Below are positions 35,659 through 46,537 of a DNA stretch of 64,000 nt, piece by piece. Under the pieces are notes generated by a model, which saw only the letters and a program-made list of their open reading frames with translations, was not told where the DNA came from and did not search any database. Source of the DNA: Aquificota bacterium (GTDB taxonomy: Bacteria; Aquificota; Aquificia; Aquificales; Hydrogenothermaceae); NCBI GenBank assembly GCA_013153635.1, contig JAADDZ010000026.1:1-64000 (forward strand). Reading direction: 5' to 3'. Within the stretch, counting starts at the first letter, position 1. The number at the start of each line of letters is the position of its first letter. Position numbers and translations under genes: made by a program.

Positions 35659-37011
35659 TTGCTAAAAAATATTAAGAGGATTCTAATAGCTAACAGAGGC
35701 GAAATAGCTGTTAGAGCAATACGGTCTGTAAGAGAATTAGGAGGAGAATCCATAGCGATATACTCTGAAGCTGACAGAGATTCGATGCATCAAAAGCTTG
35801 CAGATATATCTATATGTATCGGCGCACCTCCAACAGAACAAAGCTATCTAAACATACCCTCAATTCTCGCGGCTGTAGAGATTACAAACGCTGACGCAAT
35901 TTATCCCGGGTATGGCTTTCTAGCAGAAAATCCAAGATTTGCAGAGATATGTGAAAAAAGTGAGATAAAATTCATAGGACCTCCTTCCCAAACGATAAAA
36001 TTAACAGGGGACAAAGCCGCCGCAAGAGAAGCCGCTATAGAAGCAGGAGTACCTGTAATCCCCGGAAGCCCCCCAGTCAAAACACTAAAAGATGCGTTAA
36101 AATCTGCCAAAGAGATTGGTTACCCTGTTCTTATAAAAGCGGCCGCTGGAGGCGGTGGCAGAGGAATGAGAGTAGCCCACAACGAACAAGAACTAACAAG
36201 ACTACTTCCTATCGCTCAAAGAGAAGCAGAAACCTCTTTTGGAGATTCTCGGGTCTACATAGAAAAATTTATACTAGACCCAAAGCATGTAGAAGTACAA
36301 ATACTAGCAGACGAATATGGAAATGTAATATACCTTGGAGATAGAGAATGTTCTATCCAGCGTAGACATCAGAAATTGTTAGAAGAGTCTCCATCTCCAT
36401 TTATAACCCAAGAAATCAGGAAAAAAATGGGAGATGCGGCTGTAAAATTTGCAAAACATGTAAATTTTATCGGAGCAGGAACAGTAGAGTTCATTGTAGA
36501 TAAACAGATGAACTTCTATTTTATAGAGATGAACGGAAGAATCCAAGTAGAACACCCTGTAACAGAAATGGTTACAGGAATAGATATAGTAGCTTGGCAG
36601 TTGAAAATAGCAGATGGTCAAAAACTAACGATAAACCAAAAAGATATAAACCTAAAAGGTCACTCTATAGAATTTAGAATAAATGCAGAAAATCCAAATA
36701 CTTTCATACCAAACCCCGGAACAGTAGAAAAACTATACCTTCCGGGAGGATACGGTATCAGAGTAGATACACATATCTACCAAGGATACAAAATACCTCC
36801 ATATTACGACTCCTTAGTGGCAAAACTCATAGTATGGGGAAAAGATAGAGAAGAAGCTATAAGGAGAGGAAGAAGAGCTTTAAAAGAGTTTATCCTAAAG
36901 GGCTTTGATACAACGATACCTTTTCATAAGAAAATTTTACAAGATAAAGAATTTTTAGATGGAAGTTACACCACAACCCTTGTAGATAGCAAATATATCA
37001 AAAGTAAATAA
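35659..37011 (+). CDS. accC: Biotin carboxylase subunit (AccC-like)
   Basis: A 450-residue ATP-grasp enzyme that carboxylates biotin. Visible motifs are ILIANRGEIAVRAIR, YPGYGFLAENPRFAE, the ATP-binding AAAGGGGRGMRV loop, VEVQILADEYGN, ECSIQRRHQKLLEESPSP and EMNGRIQVEHPVTEM with the catalytic region. The length equals that of AccC and lacks the biotinyl and transferase domains. No accB or other carboxylase gene is adjacent. In this lineage similar subunits also serve pyruvate or 2-oxoglutarate carboxylase, so the partner is open. The TTG start has GAGG seven bases upstream. Confidence 0.9.
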   Translation: MLKNIKRILIANRGEIAVRAIRSVRELGGESIAIYSEADRDSMHQKLADISICIGAPPTEQSYLNIPSILAAVEITNADAIYPGYGFLAENPRFAEICEKSEIKFIGPPSQTIKLTGDKAAAREAAIEAGVPVIPGSPPVKTLKDALKSAKEIGYPVLIKAAAGGGGRGMRVAHNEQELTRLLPIAQREAETSFGDSRVYIEKFILDPKHVEVQILADEYGNVIYLGDRECSIQRRHQKLLEESPSPFITQEIRKKMGDAAVKFAKHVNFIGAGTVEFIVDKQMNFYFIEMNGRIQVEHPVTEMVTGIDIVAWQLKIADGQKLTINQKDINLKGHSIEFRINAENPNTFIPNPGTVEKLYLPGGYGIRVDTHIYQGYKIPPYYDSLVAKLIVWGKDREEAIRRGRRALKEFILKGFDTTIPFHKKILQDKEFLDGSYTTTLVDSKYIKSK

Positions 37012-37043
37012 TTTATAATACCTAAAATCAAAAAGGAGTCCCA

Positions 37044-37676
37044 ATGATAAAAGTTTTTGCTGTAGGACCTTTACAAGAAAATACAGTGATAATAGCTGAC
37101 GACACTACAAAAGAAGCTGTTATAGTAGACCCGGGAGCAGAAGGAGAGAAAATCTTATCAAAATTAGAAGGGTTAAAACCAGTAGCTATAATAAATACCC
37201 ACGGTCATCTAGACCATGTAGGACAAGTTGGTTTTTTGAAAAAAAAGCTAGATATACCCTTTTATCTAAACAAAAAAGATACCTATCTGATAAACAACGA
37301 CATATTTCCCGGTTTTGCTCAACTCATAGGTGCTGTACCTTGTCCAGCACCAGACTACAACTTAGAAGAAGGAGATGAGATTCCTTTTGGAAAAAGAAAA
37401 TTCGTCGTAATCGAAACACCGGGACACACCCCCGGAGGAGTTTGTTTTTATGACCCAGATAACAAAATCCTTATATCTGGAGACACACTCTTTAGAAGAG
37501 GAGTAGGGAGAACAGACCTACCCGGTGGAGATGCAGATACATTAAAAAACTCTCTAAAAAAACTTATGGAACTCCCCGAAGACACAGTGGTCATAGCAGG
37601 ACACGGAGATACCACCACTATAGGAGAAGAAAAACACCACAATCCCTTTATAACAGGAAGGATAGAGTTATGGTAA
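37044..37676 (+). CDS. Metallo-beta-lactamase-fold hydrolase (glyoxalase II-like)
   Basis: A 210-residue MBL-fold protein with the HxHxDH metal motif in NTHGHLDHVG, a second metal ligand in TPGHTPGGVC and further ligands in ISGDTLF and IAGHGDTT. It resembles YcbL-type short glyoxalase II proteins that lack the C-terminal glutathione-binding helices, so the natural thioester or other substrate is unknown. An AAGGAG Shine-Dalgarno precedes the ATG. The gene overlaps nfo by seven bases. Confidence 0.9.
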   Translation: MIKVFAVGPLQENTVIIADDTTKEAVIVDPGAEGEKILSKLEGLKPVAIINTHGHLDHVGQVGFLKKKLDIPFYLNKKDTYLINNDIFPGFAQLIGAVPCPAPDYNLEEGDEIPFGKRKFVVIETPGHTPGGVCFYDPDNKILISGDTLFRRGVGRTDLPGGDADTLKNSLKKLMELPEDTVVIAGHGDTTTIGEEKHHNPFITGRIELW

Positions 37677-38536
37677 GAATAGGCGCTCACGTCTCATCAT
37701 CTAAATCATTAGACCTAGTATTCGACAGAGCTATAGATATTGGAGCTGATACTATACAGTTTTTTCTAAATTCTCCTCGTTCATGGAAAACCAAAACAAG
37801 AACAGAACAAGAAATAGAAGATTTTCACACAAAAAAAAATAAATACAAAATAAAACCAACCGTTGTACACGCATCTTATCTGTACAATCTTGCATCAGAA
37901 GATAAACACCTAAGAGAAAAATCCATAAAAGGTGTGATAAACGACCTTCACCTTTGTGAAGAACTAGATATAGATTATTACGTGATTCACCCGGGAAAAG
38001 CAAAAGGACAGACAGAGCAACAAGCTATAGAACACATAAAACGCTCACTAGATTATATTTTTTCAAAAACTCAAACAAAAACAGTTTTTCTATTAGAAAC
38101 CCTAGCAGGACAAAAAGGAGAAATAGGGAAAACTACCCAAGAACTAAAAGAACTTCTAGAAGCTGTGCCAGACCAAAGAGCAGGGATATGTATAGATACC
38201 TGTCACATATTTTCAGCAGGATACAGAATAAATACAGAAGAAGGATTTGATGCATACAAAACAGAACTGGAAGCATTAATAGGACTAGACAGAGTAAAAC
38301 TTATCCACTGTAACGACTCAAAAACTCCTTTTAACTCAAGGAAAGACAGACACCAGCATATAGGAGAAGGATACATAGGTATAAAAGGATTTGAAATATT
38401 CTTAAATGATTCATATCTTGGAAAGTTACCATATATAATAGAAACTCCAAAAGTAGGAAACTATGACCAGATTAATATAGAAAAATTAAGAAAAACTGTA
38501 AAATATGCACAATGCGTCCGTAGCTCAAATGGATAG
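37670..38536 (+). CDS. nfo: Endonuclease IV (AP endonuclease)
   Basis: A 288-residue TIM-barrel zinc enzyme that cuts at abasic sites. The family motifs are visible: IGAHVSSSKSL, the VVHASYLYNLAS region, GICIDTCHIFSAGYRI, KLIHCNDSKTPFNSRKDRHQHIGEG and the ending IIETP. Metal-binding His, Asp and Glu residues are retained. The last 23 bases, including the TAG stop at 38534-38536, lie inside the tRNA-Arg gene, so the C-terminal tail (CVRSSNG) is encoded by the tRNA 5' half. The start overlaps the MBL gene by seven bases. Confidence 0.95.
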   Translation: MVRIGAHVSSSKSLDLVFDRAIDIGADTIQFFLNSPRSWKTKTRTEQEIEDFHTKKNKYKIKPTVVHASYLYNLASEDKHLREKSIKGVINDLHLCEELDIDYYVIHPGKAKGQTEQQAIEHIKRSLDYIFSKTQTKTVFLLETLAGQKGEIGKTTQELKELLEAVPDQRAGICIDTCHIFSAGYRINTEEGFDAYKTELEALIGLDRVKLIHCNDSKTPFNSRKDRHQHIGEGYIGIKGFEIFLNDSYLGKLPYIIETPKVGNYDQINIEKLRKTVKYAQCVRSSNG

Positions 38537-38587
38537 AGCATCAGCCTCCGGAGCTGATGGTTGCGGGTTCAAATCCCGCCGGACGCA
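38514..38587 (+). tRNA. tRNA-Arg (anticodon CCG)
   Basis: The acceptor stem GCGTCCG pairs with CGGACGC, with discriminator A and no encoded CCA. The D-arm is AGCTCAAATGGATAGAGC. The anticodon stem TCAGC/GCTGA encloses loop CTCCGGA, giving anticodon CCG. The T-arm reads GCGGGTTCAAATCCCGC. The 5' part overlaps the end of nfo by 23 bases, and the tRNA ends 15 bases before the next ATG. Confidence 0.97.
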
Positions 38588-38602
38588 TAAAGAGGTATAA
38601 AT

Positions 38603-39562
38603 ATGGAAATAAAAACTAGCGAAATAAAGAAAATTGAAGATGAGCTTTCAAAGTACATCGATTCAAATGTAGAATTCATACTAAAAATAGGTAATTATAT
38701 ACTCTCTAGTGGAGGAAAACGTCTTAGACCTATACTTGTACTAACCTTTTCAAAAGGACTAAAAGGAGAAAACTCCCCAAACGATTACCCTATAGCTATA
38801 GCTATGGAATACCTACATACAGCATCACTACTACACGATGACGTGGTTGACGGAGCGAAATTAAGGAGAAAAAAACCTTCGGCAAATGTAGTATTTGGGA
38901 ATGACACAGTTGTACTAACTGGAGACTACATGTATGCAAATGCATTATATCTATTTTCTATCTACGGAAATATAGATATGATAAAAAATGTAAGTAATAC
39001 TGTGAAGAAAATGGCAGAAGGTCAGCTATTAGAATTAAAAAGCATTGGAGACCTAAATATAACCATGCAAGACTATTACCAGATAATAGAAGGTAAAACA
39101 GCCGTCTTATTTGCAAGCTGTTGTTATGTGGGTGCAGAGCTTGCGAATGCTGATAATAAAATCAAACAAAATGCGTATAACTATGGTTTGTACCTTGGCT
39201 ATGCATTCCAGATTATCGATGACCTTTTAGACTACATAGGAAATAAAAATAAAGTAGGTAAACCTGTATTCAATGACCTAAGAGAAGGAAAAGTGACCTA
39301 TCCACTACTGTCTATAAAAGATAAACTAAGCCAAGATGAAAAAGAATTTGTCAAAAAAACGATAAGAACCCAAAATCCTGATGAAAAACATATTGAAAAA
39401 GTGGTAAATATGGTAATAGATAAAGGTGGCGTAGAAAACTCCTTAGGCAAAGCAAAAGAATACGTTAATAAAGCTATAAGAGAACTTGATATTTTTCCAC
39501 AAAACGAATATTTTTCTAATCTAAGAAAACTAGCAAAATACATTGTAGAGAGGGAATTTTAA
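38603..39562 (+). CDS. Long-chain trans-polyprenyl diphosphate synthase
   Basis: A 319-residue isoprenyl synthase with both aspartate-rich motifs, [20 protein letters not shown] (first) and [12 protein letters not shown] (second), plus [10 protein letters not shown] for pyrophosphate binding. It should extend farnesyl or geranylgeranyl diphosphate to make the quinone side chain. Residues upstream of the first motif ([14 protein letters not shown]) are fairly small, which fits long products, similar to IspB. An AGAGG Shine-Dalgarno precedes the ATG, and the stop overlaps the panD start as TAATG. Confidence 0.9.
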   Translation: MEIKTSEIKKIEDELSKYIDSNVEFILKIGNYILSSGGKRLRPILVLTFSKGLKGENSPNDYPIAIAMEYLHTASLLHDDVVDGAKLRRKKPSANVVFGNDTVVLTGDYMYANALYLFSIYGNIDMIKNVSNTVKKMAEGQLLELKSIGDLNITMQDYYQIIEGKTAVLFASCCYVGAELANADNKIKQNAYNYGLYLGYAFQIIDDLLDYIGNKNKVGKPVFNDLREGKVTYPLLSIKDKLSQDEKEFVKKTIRTQNPDEKHIEKVVNMVIDKGGVENSLGKAKEYVNKAIRELDIFPQNEYFSNLRKLAKYIVEREF

Positions 39563-39954
39563 TGAGAAGAATTTTGTTAAAATCAAAAGTACACAGACTC
39601 ACTGTCACAGGAGCAGACCTTCATTATGAAGGAAGTTTAACTCTTGATGAAGCTCTAATGGAAGCCGCTAACCTCGTTCCTTTTGAAAAAGTAGAAGTTT
39701 ATAACATAAATAACGGAAAGAGATTTTCCACATATGTAATTCCCGGAGTAAGATACGGAGGAGAATGTATCTTAAACGGTGCCGCCGCAAGAATGGGACA
39801 CTACGGAGACCTTATTATCATAGCCTCTTATGCAGATGTAGACGACAAAGAACTAAAAAATTACAGTGTAGATTTGGTATTTGTTGACGATAACAATAAT
39901 ATAAAAGAGCATAAAAAAGTCCCTATCTTCTCACAAGAGCTTGCAAGAGACTAA
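39562..39954 (+). CDS. panD: Aspartate 1-decarboxylase
   Basis: A 130-residue pyruvoyl enzyme that makes beta-alanine for coenzyme A. The self-cleavage site G24-S25 is visible in [12 protein letters not shown]; the serine becomes the pyruvoyl group. [12 protein letters not shown], the RFSTYVIPG strand and [11 protein letters not shown] are all typical, and the length is normal. Its ATG overlaps the stop of the prenyl synthase gene by one base, so it is coupled to it. It is followed by a lytic transglycosylase. Confidence 0.96.
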   Translation: MRRILLKSKVHRLTVTGADLHYEGSLTLDEALMEAANLVPFEKVEVYNINNGKRFSTYVIPGVRYGGECILNGAAARMGHYGDLIIIASYADVDDKELKNYSVDLVFVDDNNNIKEHKKVPIFSQELARD

Positions 39955-39969
39955 GGCGGAGATAGAAAA

Positions 39970-41154
39970 ATGACAAAAAAAGGCTGGATAATTTCTATCA
40001 TATGTATGCCAGCCTTAATTTTTTCCTGTAGTCCACAGAAAAAAGATATAGCAGTATATTACGAAGAAAAACCATACCTTCTCTTGAAAGATTCTAATCC
40101 AAAAAGAATACCACCAGTACCAGCATTTGATATAGCACTTTTAAAACTACAAGGAAAAGAGCTAAAAATAGACCTAGACGAAGAAGAAGAGCAGTTTCTT
40201 ATATACGAATCTCACAAATTTGGGATTAAAATCCCTCCAAAAAGAGATATTAAAAAGTATCTATACTACTACGCAGTAAAAAACAAAAAATTCACTGAAA
40301 ATGCCCTACAAAGAGGAGTATATTTCATTCCTCTAATCAAACAGATATTCAAAGAACATAACCTACCCCCAGAGCTAGCGTATCTGCCTGTTATAGAGAG
40401 TGGGTTTAACCCCTTTGCCACTTCAAAAACAGGAGCCGCAGGGATATGGCAGTTTGTACCATCAACCGCTAAAAGATTTGGACTAAAGATAAATTCAAAA
40501 GTCGATGAAAGGAGAGACCCCTACAAATCAACTGTAGCCGCCGCAAAATATCTACAATATCTGTACAAATATCTAAAAAAATGGGATTTAGCCATTGCCG
40601 CATACAACTGTGGAGAAGGGTGTATAAAAGAAAAATTAGGTATATTCTCTAACAACTTCTGGGATATAAAGCACAAACTACCAAAACAGACAAGGGAATA
40701 CGTACCCCGTTTTTATGCTATAGCCTTAATAATAAGAAAACCTGAAAAGTATGGAATACACATAGATGGTAAAAGTTACAATCTAAAAAGGAAACTAGCA
40801 AAAAGAAACCTACCTTTAAAAACCCTAAGCAAAATATACAGCATGGACTATCAGACCCTAAAGCTATATAATGCACACTTCATAAAAAAAATAGCTATAA
40901 AAGGATATTACGTAAATATCCCTACAACTTCAATAAGACTAACCCTTAAAACATCTGACAAAATAAAGAAAGTGTCCTACAAAAGAAATTATCTATACTA
41001 CAAAGTAAAAAAAGGAGATACCCTCTACAAAGTAGCAAAAAAGTTTAATATATCTATAAACAAAATAAAACAGATAAACAAACTAAAGAAAAATACAATA
41101 TATGAAGGGCAAATCTTAAAAATACCTAGCAAAAAATACAGTCTAAATTTTTAA
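39970..41154 (+). CDS. Membrane-bound lytic murein transglycosylase (MltD-like) with LysM
   Basis: A 394-residue lipoprotein candidate with lipobox LIFSC (C20) after a short signal peptide. The SLT domain (about residues 130-260) contains AYLPVIESGFNPFATSKTGAAGIWQF, with the catalytic glutamate in VIESGFNP, then AIAAYNCGEGCIK and the TREYVPRFYA segment. One C-terminal LysM repeat (YKVKKGDTLYKVAKKFNIS) should bind peptidoglycan. It cleaves glycan strands to 1,6-anhydro products. It starts 15 bases after panD ends. Confidence 0.92.
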   Translation: MTKKGWIISIICMPALIFSCSPQKKDIAVYYEEKPYLLLKDSNPKRIPPVPAFDIALLKLQGKELKIDLDEEEEQFLIYESHKFGIKIPPKRDIKKYLYYYAVKNKKFTENALQRGVYFIPLIKQIFKEHNLPPELAYLPVIESGFNPFATSKTGAAGIWQFVPSTAKRFGLKINSKVDERRDPYKSTVAAAKYLQYLYKYLKKWDLAIAAYNCGEGCIKEKLGIFSNNFWDIKHKLPKQTREYVPRFYAIALIIRKPEKYGIHIDGKSYNLKRKLAKRNLPLKTLSKIYSMDYQTLKLYNAHFIKKIAIKGYYVNIPTTSIRLTLKTSDKIKKVSYKRNYLYYKVKKGDTLYKVAKKFNISINKIKQINKLKKNTIYEGQILKIPSKKYSLNF

Positions 41155-41191
41155 AAATTTCTTTGGTAAATCTAACGGAGGTCGTCAACTA

Positions 41192-42430
41192 TTGGAAATA
41201 AAAAAAGTCCGTGGATTTCAAGACATCTATGGAAAAGAAGCAAAAAAATACAGATACATAGTAGACACAGCAAGGAACATTTTTGAAAATTATAACTTTG
41301 AAGAAATAATACTTCCATACATAGAAGATATATCTTTATTCATACGTTCTGTAGGAGAAGCAACAGATATAGTCCAAAAAGAGATGTACACTTTTGAAGA
41401 CAAAGGCGGAAGAAAAGTCGCCCTTAGACCAGAAGGGACTGCTTCAGCAGTTAGAGCTTTTATAGAAAATAAACTATACACAAAAGGTAGCTATCACAAA
41501 CTCTTTTATGAAGGAGCGATGTTTAGGTATGAAAGACCCCAAGCAGGAAGATATAGACAGTTCCACCAGATAGGAGCTGAAATCTTTGGAGTAGAAACAC
41601 CACTAGCCGATGCAGAACTGATTAAAATGGTAAAAGACCTTCTTGATAGATTATCAATAAATGCAAGACTAGAGATAAATACCCTTGGAGATTTTGAATC
41701 TAGGAAGAGATACATACAAACATTAAAAGAGTATTTAAACAAAACAAAAGAAAATCTGTGTGATGTTTGTAAGACAAGGATAGATACAAATCCCCTTAGA
41801 GTACTGGATTGTAAAGTAAAAGCCTGTAAACAATCAATCAAAGATGCTCCAAAACTTATAGATTTTCTTCCAGAAGAAAGCTTAAAAAGATACCAAAGAC
41901 TAAAAGAATATCTAAAAGAACTAAAAATTGAGTTTGTAGAAAACCCAAGACTCGTTAGAGGGTTAGACTACTACACAGATACAGTGTTTGAATTTGTATC
42001 TGATGAGATAGGAGCCCAAGGAACTATTGCGGCAGGAGGGAGATACGATAACCTCGTAGAACAACTAGGAGGTCCTCCTACCCCAGCTTTAGGATTTGCG
42101 GCGGGAATAGAAAGATTAATGATACTTCTAAAGCAGACACCTCCAGAAAAACAGTTAACTGTAATCATACCTATGATACAGGAGTTTGAGCCACAAGCTC
42201 TAAAATTAGCCTCTTTACTTAGAAAAAAAGACCTAAGAACAGAACTTTTACTAAAAACAGGAAGTCTAAAATCAAAAATGAAAACAGCAAATAAACTTGG
42301 AGCTAAATATGTCATTTTCTTACACGAAAAACCAGAACTAAAAGATATGGAAACAGGAGAACAAGAGATTTTTCAAACAGAAGAAGATTTGGTAGATGTA
42401 TTGTTAAAAAGAACCACTCAAACTTCGTGA
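41192..42430 (+). CDS. hisS: Histidyl-tRNA synthetase
   Basis: A 412-residue class II aminoacyl-tRNA synthetase. The N-terminus KKVRGFQDIYGKEAKKYRYI, the motif 2 region ALRPEGTASAVRAFI and MFRYERPQAGRYRQFHQIGAEIFG, the histidine-specific RGLDYYTDTVFEF and motif 3 ALGFAAGIERLM are present. A C-terminal anticodon-binding domain completes the protein. Four cysteines between about residues 190 and 215 (CDVCKTR, DCKVKAC) could bind zinc. The start is TTG, with GGAGG ten bases upstream; no better start is available. Confidence 0.95.
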   Translation: MEIKKVRGFQDIYGKEAKKYRYIVDTARNIFENYNFEEIILPYIEDISLFIRSVGEATDIVQKEMYTFEDKGGRKVALRPEGTASAVRAFIENKLYTKGSYHKLFYEGAMFRYERPQAGRYRQFHQIGAEIFGVETPLADAELIKMVKDLLDRLSINARLEINTLGDFESRKRYIQTLKEYLNKTKENLCDVCKTRIDTNPLRVLDCKVKACKQSIKDAPKLIDFLPEESLKRYQRLKEYLKELKIEFVENPRLVRGLDYYTDTVFEFVSDEIGAQGTIAAGGRYDNLVEQLGGPPTPALGFAAGIERLMILLKQTPPEKQLTVIIPMIQEFEPQALKLASLLRKKDLRTELLLKTGSLKSKMKTANKLGAKYVIFLHEKPELKDMETGEQEIFQTEEDLVDVLLKRTTQTS

Positions 42431-42431
42431 A

Positions 42432-44011
<1,580 letters not shown>

Positions 44012-44069
44012 CTAAAAGGAAAAATCAAAAACCTATAAATTATACATATTTGTTATTAAATTTCAAAAA

Positions 44070-44420
44070 TTACTTTTTTTCTAAAACGATATTTATCTCT
44101 TCAGGTAAATCCCACATAGCTCCTGTCTTATAATCCACAATCATTCCTAGCGGGAAAAATAGCAGGTTCGCCCAAAACCATGAAGATACTTTTTTCTCCA
44201 ATTTTACCTCTTTTGGAGGAAAACCTTTTTTGTATAGGTACAGTTTCTCTACCTTTCGTGATACTTCTACATCACAAGGGGTTAGACATGTCTTCCCATC
44301 TATATAAACTGTTGCAGAAGAAGGCTGACTGAATATAGAGATTTCTTTTTTTGAACCTTCTACATAAGAAGCACAAGAGACAACTAAAAAAGACACAGCT
44401 AATAGAAGTTTAACCTTCAT
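44070..44420 (-). CDS. PEGA-domain lipoprotein
   Basis: A 116-residue putative lipoprotein with lipobox VVSC (C16) after [12 protein letters not shown]. Residues about 27-70 form a PEGA-like beta domain ([27 protein letters not shown]), with two extra cysteines that may pair. A hydrophobic segment ([17 protein letters not shown]) follows, as in small lipoproteins of this type that end near a membrane. It overlaps the end of rph by 11 bases. The role is unknown, probably envelope-associated. Confidence 0.78.
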   Translation of the reverse strand: MKVKLLLAVSFLVVSCASYVEGSKKEISIFSQPSSATVYIDGKTCLTPCDVEVSRKVEKLYLYKKGFPPKEVKLEKKVSSWFWANLLFFPLGMIVDYKTGAMWDLPEEINIVLEKK

Positions 44421-45189
44421 CTAAAAATTTAAACTCTTTAATGTCTTTTCTTTCCCAATGGTTCAAAGACGGTACCCCTTCTATAAACTGCTTTTGAACT
44501 TTTAGAAGTTTTTCTATGCCAATCTTTCCATAATCTAACATCTTATTGAACTGTTCTTGAGAAAAAGAATATTCTTCGCCTGTAGCTTGAACTTCTACAT
44601 ATTCTCCTTTTCCTGTCATAACTAGATTCATATCTACTTTTGCTGATGAGTCTTCTTTAAAATTCAAATCTAAAACTACTTCTTTTCCAACCACTCCTAC
44701 GCTAATAGCACTGACAAAATCTTTTAGAGGGTTTTGCTTTAGTACTCCTTTTTGGGTAAGTTTTATCATTGCATCTGCAACCGCTATAAAAGCTCCTGTT
44801 ATGGAAGCAACTCTTGTTCCTCCATCTGCCTGAATAACATCACAATCTACCCAAAGAGTTCTCTCTCCAAGTTTTCTAAGGTCTACCACACCTCTTAGAG
44901 AACGCCCTATTAGCCTTTGAATCTCTTGAGTTCTACCAGAAGGAGAGCCTTTTACAACCTCTCTTATACTTCTACTCTCTGTTGCTCTAGGCAACATAGA
45001 ATATTCTGCAGTTATCCAACCTTGTCCTGAACCTTTTAAAAAAGGTGGGACTTTCTCATCTACAGAAGCAGTAATAATAACTTTTGTATTTCCCATCTCT
45101 ATGAGTACAGAGCCTTCTGCATAAATATTAAAATCTCTTACAACCCTTATTGGTCTTAATTGGGTAGGCTTTCTTCCATCTGGACGCAA
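44410..45189 (-). CDS. rph: Ribonuclease PH
   Basis: A 259-residue phosphorolytic 3'-5' exonuclease that trims tRNA 3' ends. Clear signatures are [57 protein letters not shown], the [12 protein letters not shown] active site and [20 protein letters not shown]. The TTG start has GGAGGA seven bases upstream. The length is typical or slightly longer at the C-terminus. It is co-directional with ftsY and purA. Confidence 0.96.
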   Translation of the reverse strand: MRPDGRKPTQLRPIRVVRDFNIYAEGSVLIEMGNTKVIITASVDEKVPPFLKGSGQGWITAEYSMLPRATESRSIREVVKGSPSGRTQEIQRLIGRSLRGVVDLRKLGERTLWVDCDVIQADGGTRVASITGAFIAVADAMIKLTQKGVLKQNPLKDFVSAISVGVVGKEVVLDLNFKEDSSAKVDMNLVMTGKGEYVEVQATGEEYSFSQEQFNKMLDYGKIGIEKLLKVQKQFIEGVPSLNHWERKDIKEFKFLDEG

Positions 45190-45236
45190 AATCTTTTCCT
45201 CCGATTATTTTTGCAGGGTAACATTTTATCACAAGC

Positions 45237-46151
45237 CTAATCTAGAAGTGCATTAACAAATGTTTCTGGGTCAAAGGGCAGTAAATCTTCTACAGATTCT
45301 CCTACCCCTATAAATTTTATTGGAATTTTTAGTTTCTGACAGATAGGTATAACAGCTCCTCCTTTTGCAGTACCATCTAATTTTGTGATTATTATCCCTG
45401 TAACATCTGTAGCTTCTTTGAACACTTTTGCTTGATTTATAGAATTCTGTCCTATTGTCCCATCTAAAACAAGCAATGTTTCACAAGGTTGATTTGGGGA
45501 AAATTTTTTTATAGTTCTTTTTATCTTTTGGAGTTCTTTTATGAGATGTTCTTTTGTATGTAGTCTCCCAGCTGTATCCACTAGTACTATATCATCTCCT
45601 CTACTCTTTGCACTGTTTACAGCATCGAAAACTACGGCAGAAGGGTCAGCCCCTTGCTGATGTTTTACTATCCTAGCACCTGTTCTTTTAGCCCATACCT
45701 CTAACTGTTCAACCGCCGCCGCTCTAAAAGTATCAGCCGCCGCTAAAACTACTGTCTTTCCTTCTTTTATAAATTTGTAAGCTAGCTTACCAACGGTAGT
45801 AGTTTTGCCACTTCCGTTTATCCCTAAAAACAAAATAACATCTGGTTTCTCTCCTAATAAGTTAAGCTCCCCTTTACAGTGTGAAAGCATAGATATAAGC
45901 TTCTCTTTTAGTAGTTCCTTTAGTTGGTCTCCTGTTTTTAACCCTCTTTTCCTAGATTCTCTTTTTAAAAAATCTATTATCTCTTCAGTGGCTTCTACTC
46001 CAACATCTGCCTTTAGGAGAGCTATCTCTAATTCTTCAAATAATGTTTCATCTATCTGCCTTGATATATTTAATTCGCTAATACCTATTCGGGCTTGTTC
46101 TTTTGTTTTTTCTAGACCTTTTTTAAGATGCTGGTATATTGCCTTAAGCAT
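45237..46151 (-). CDS. ftsY: Signal recognition particle receptor FtsY
   Basis: A 304-residue SRP GTPase. The N-domain helical bundle (residues 1-100) lacks the long acidic A-domain of enterobacteria. G1 is LGINGSGKTTTVGKLA, and DTFRAAAVEQLEVWA, DTAGRLHTKEHL, TKLDGTAKGG and GVGESVEDLLPFDPETFVNAL follow. This last ending is the FtsY signature. It docks ribosome-SRP complexes at the membrane. I chose ATG at 46151, with an AGG six bases upstream, over an in-frame TTG at 46163. Confidence 0.95.
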   Translation of the reverse strand: MLKAIYQHLKKGLEKTKEQARIGISELNISRQIDETLFEELEIALLKADVGVEATEEIIDFLKRESRKRGLKTGDQLKELLKEKLISMLSHCKGELNLLGEKPDVILFLGINGSGKTTTVGKLAYKFIKEGKTVVLAAADTFRAAAVEQLEVWAKRTGARIVKHQQGADPSAVVFDAVNSAKSRGDDIVLVDTAGRLHTKEHLIKELQKIKRTIKKFSPNQPCETLLVLDGTIGQNSINQAKVFKEATDVTGIIITKLDGTAKGGAVIPICQKLKIPIKFIGVGESVEDLLPFDPETFVNALLD

Positions 46152-46234
46152 GATTTTCCTCAAATTTAAATTTATGTAATAATTATTTTAGCACTTGACG
46201 AAAAAAATAATGATAGTCTGTGTGGAGGGAAGTT

Positions 46235-46537
46235 ATGAGAAAATTTATTGCTGTACTTATGTGTGGACTTTTTTATATGTCTTCATATGCTACTGAAGTT
46301 GGGGATACGACTGTTTCAGAACTTTTAGATGAGGCTAGGACTTCTCTAAAAAGGGCATATGAGGTTCAAGCGGATAAAAAAGCCAAATACGAGTTCAATA
46401 GAGCTAAGTCGTTTTTTGAAATAGCTCAAGAACAAACATCAAAGCTAAACCTAAAGGTTGGCAAAGCCGCCGCTCTTGAATCTATAGAGTGGAGTATAAA
46501 AGCTATCTCAAAATCTATTTCAGGGGGGGCAAAATGA
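46235..46537 (+). CDS. Exported helical protein paired with OmpA-family gene
   Basis: A 100-residue protein with a signal peptide (MRKFIAVLMCGLFYMSSYAT) and a helical mature part. The repeated pattern LLDEARTSLKRAYEVQADKKAKYEFNRAKSF is like the DUF4398-type helical proteins that accompany OmpA proteins. I chose ATG at 46235, seven bases after a GGAGG; an in-frame GTG lies at 46220. It overlaps the OmpA gene by ATGA, so the two are co-translated. It probably sits in the periplasm and works with the OmpA partner. Confidence 0.68.
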   Translation: MRKFIAVLMCGLFYMSSYATEVGDTTVSELLDEARTSLKRAYEVQADKKAKYEFNRAKSFFEIAQEQTSKLNLKVGKAAALESIEWSIKAISKSISGGAK

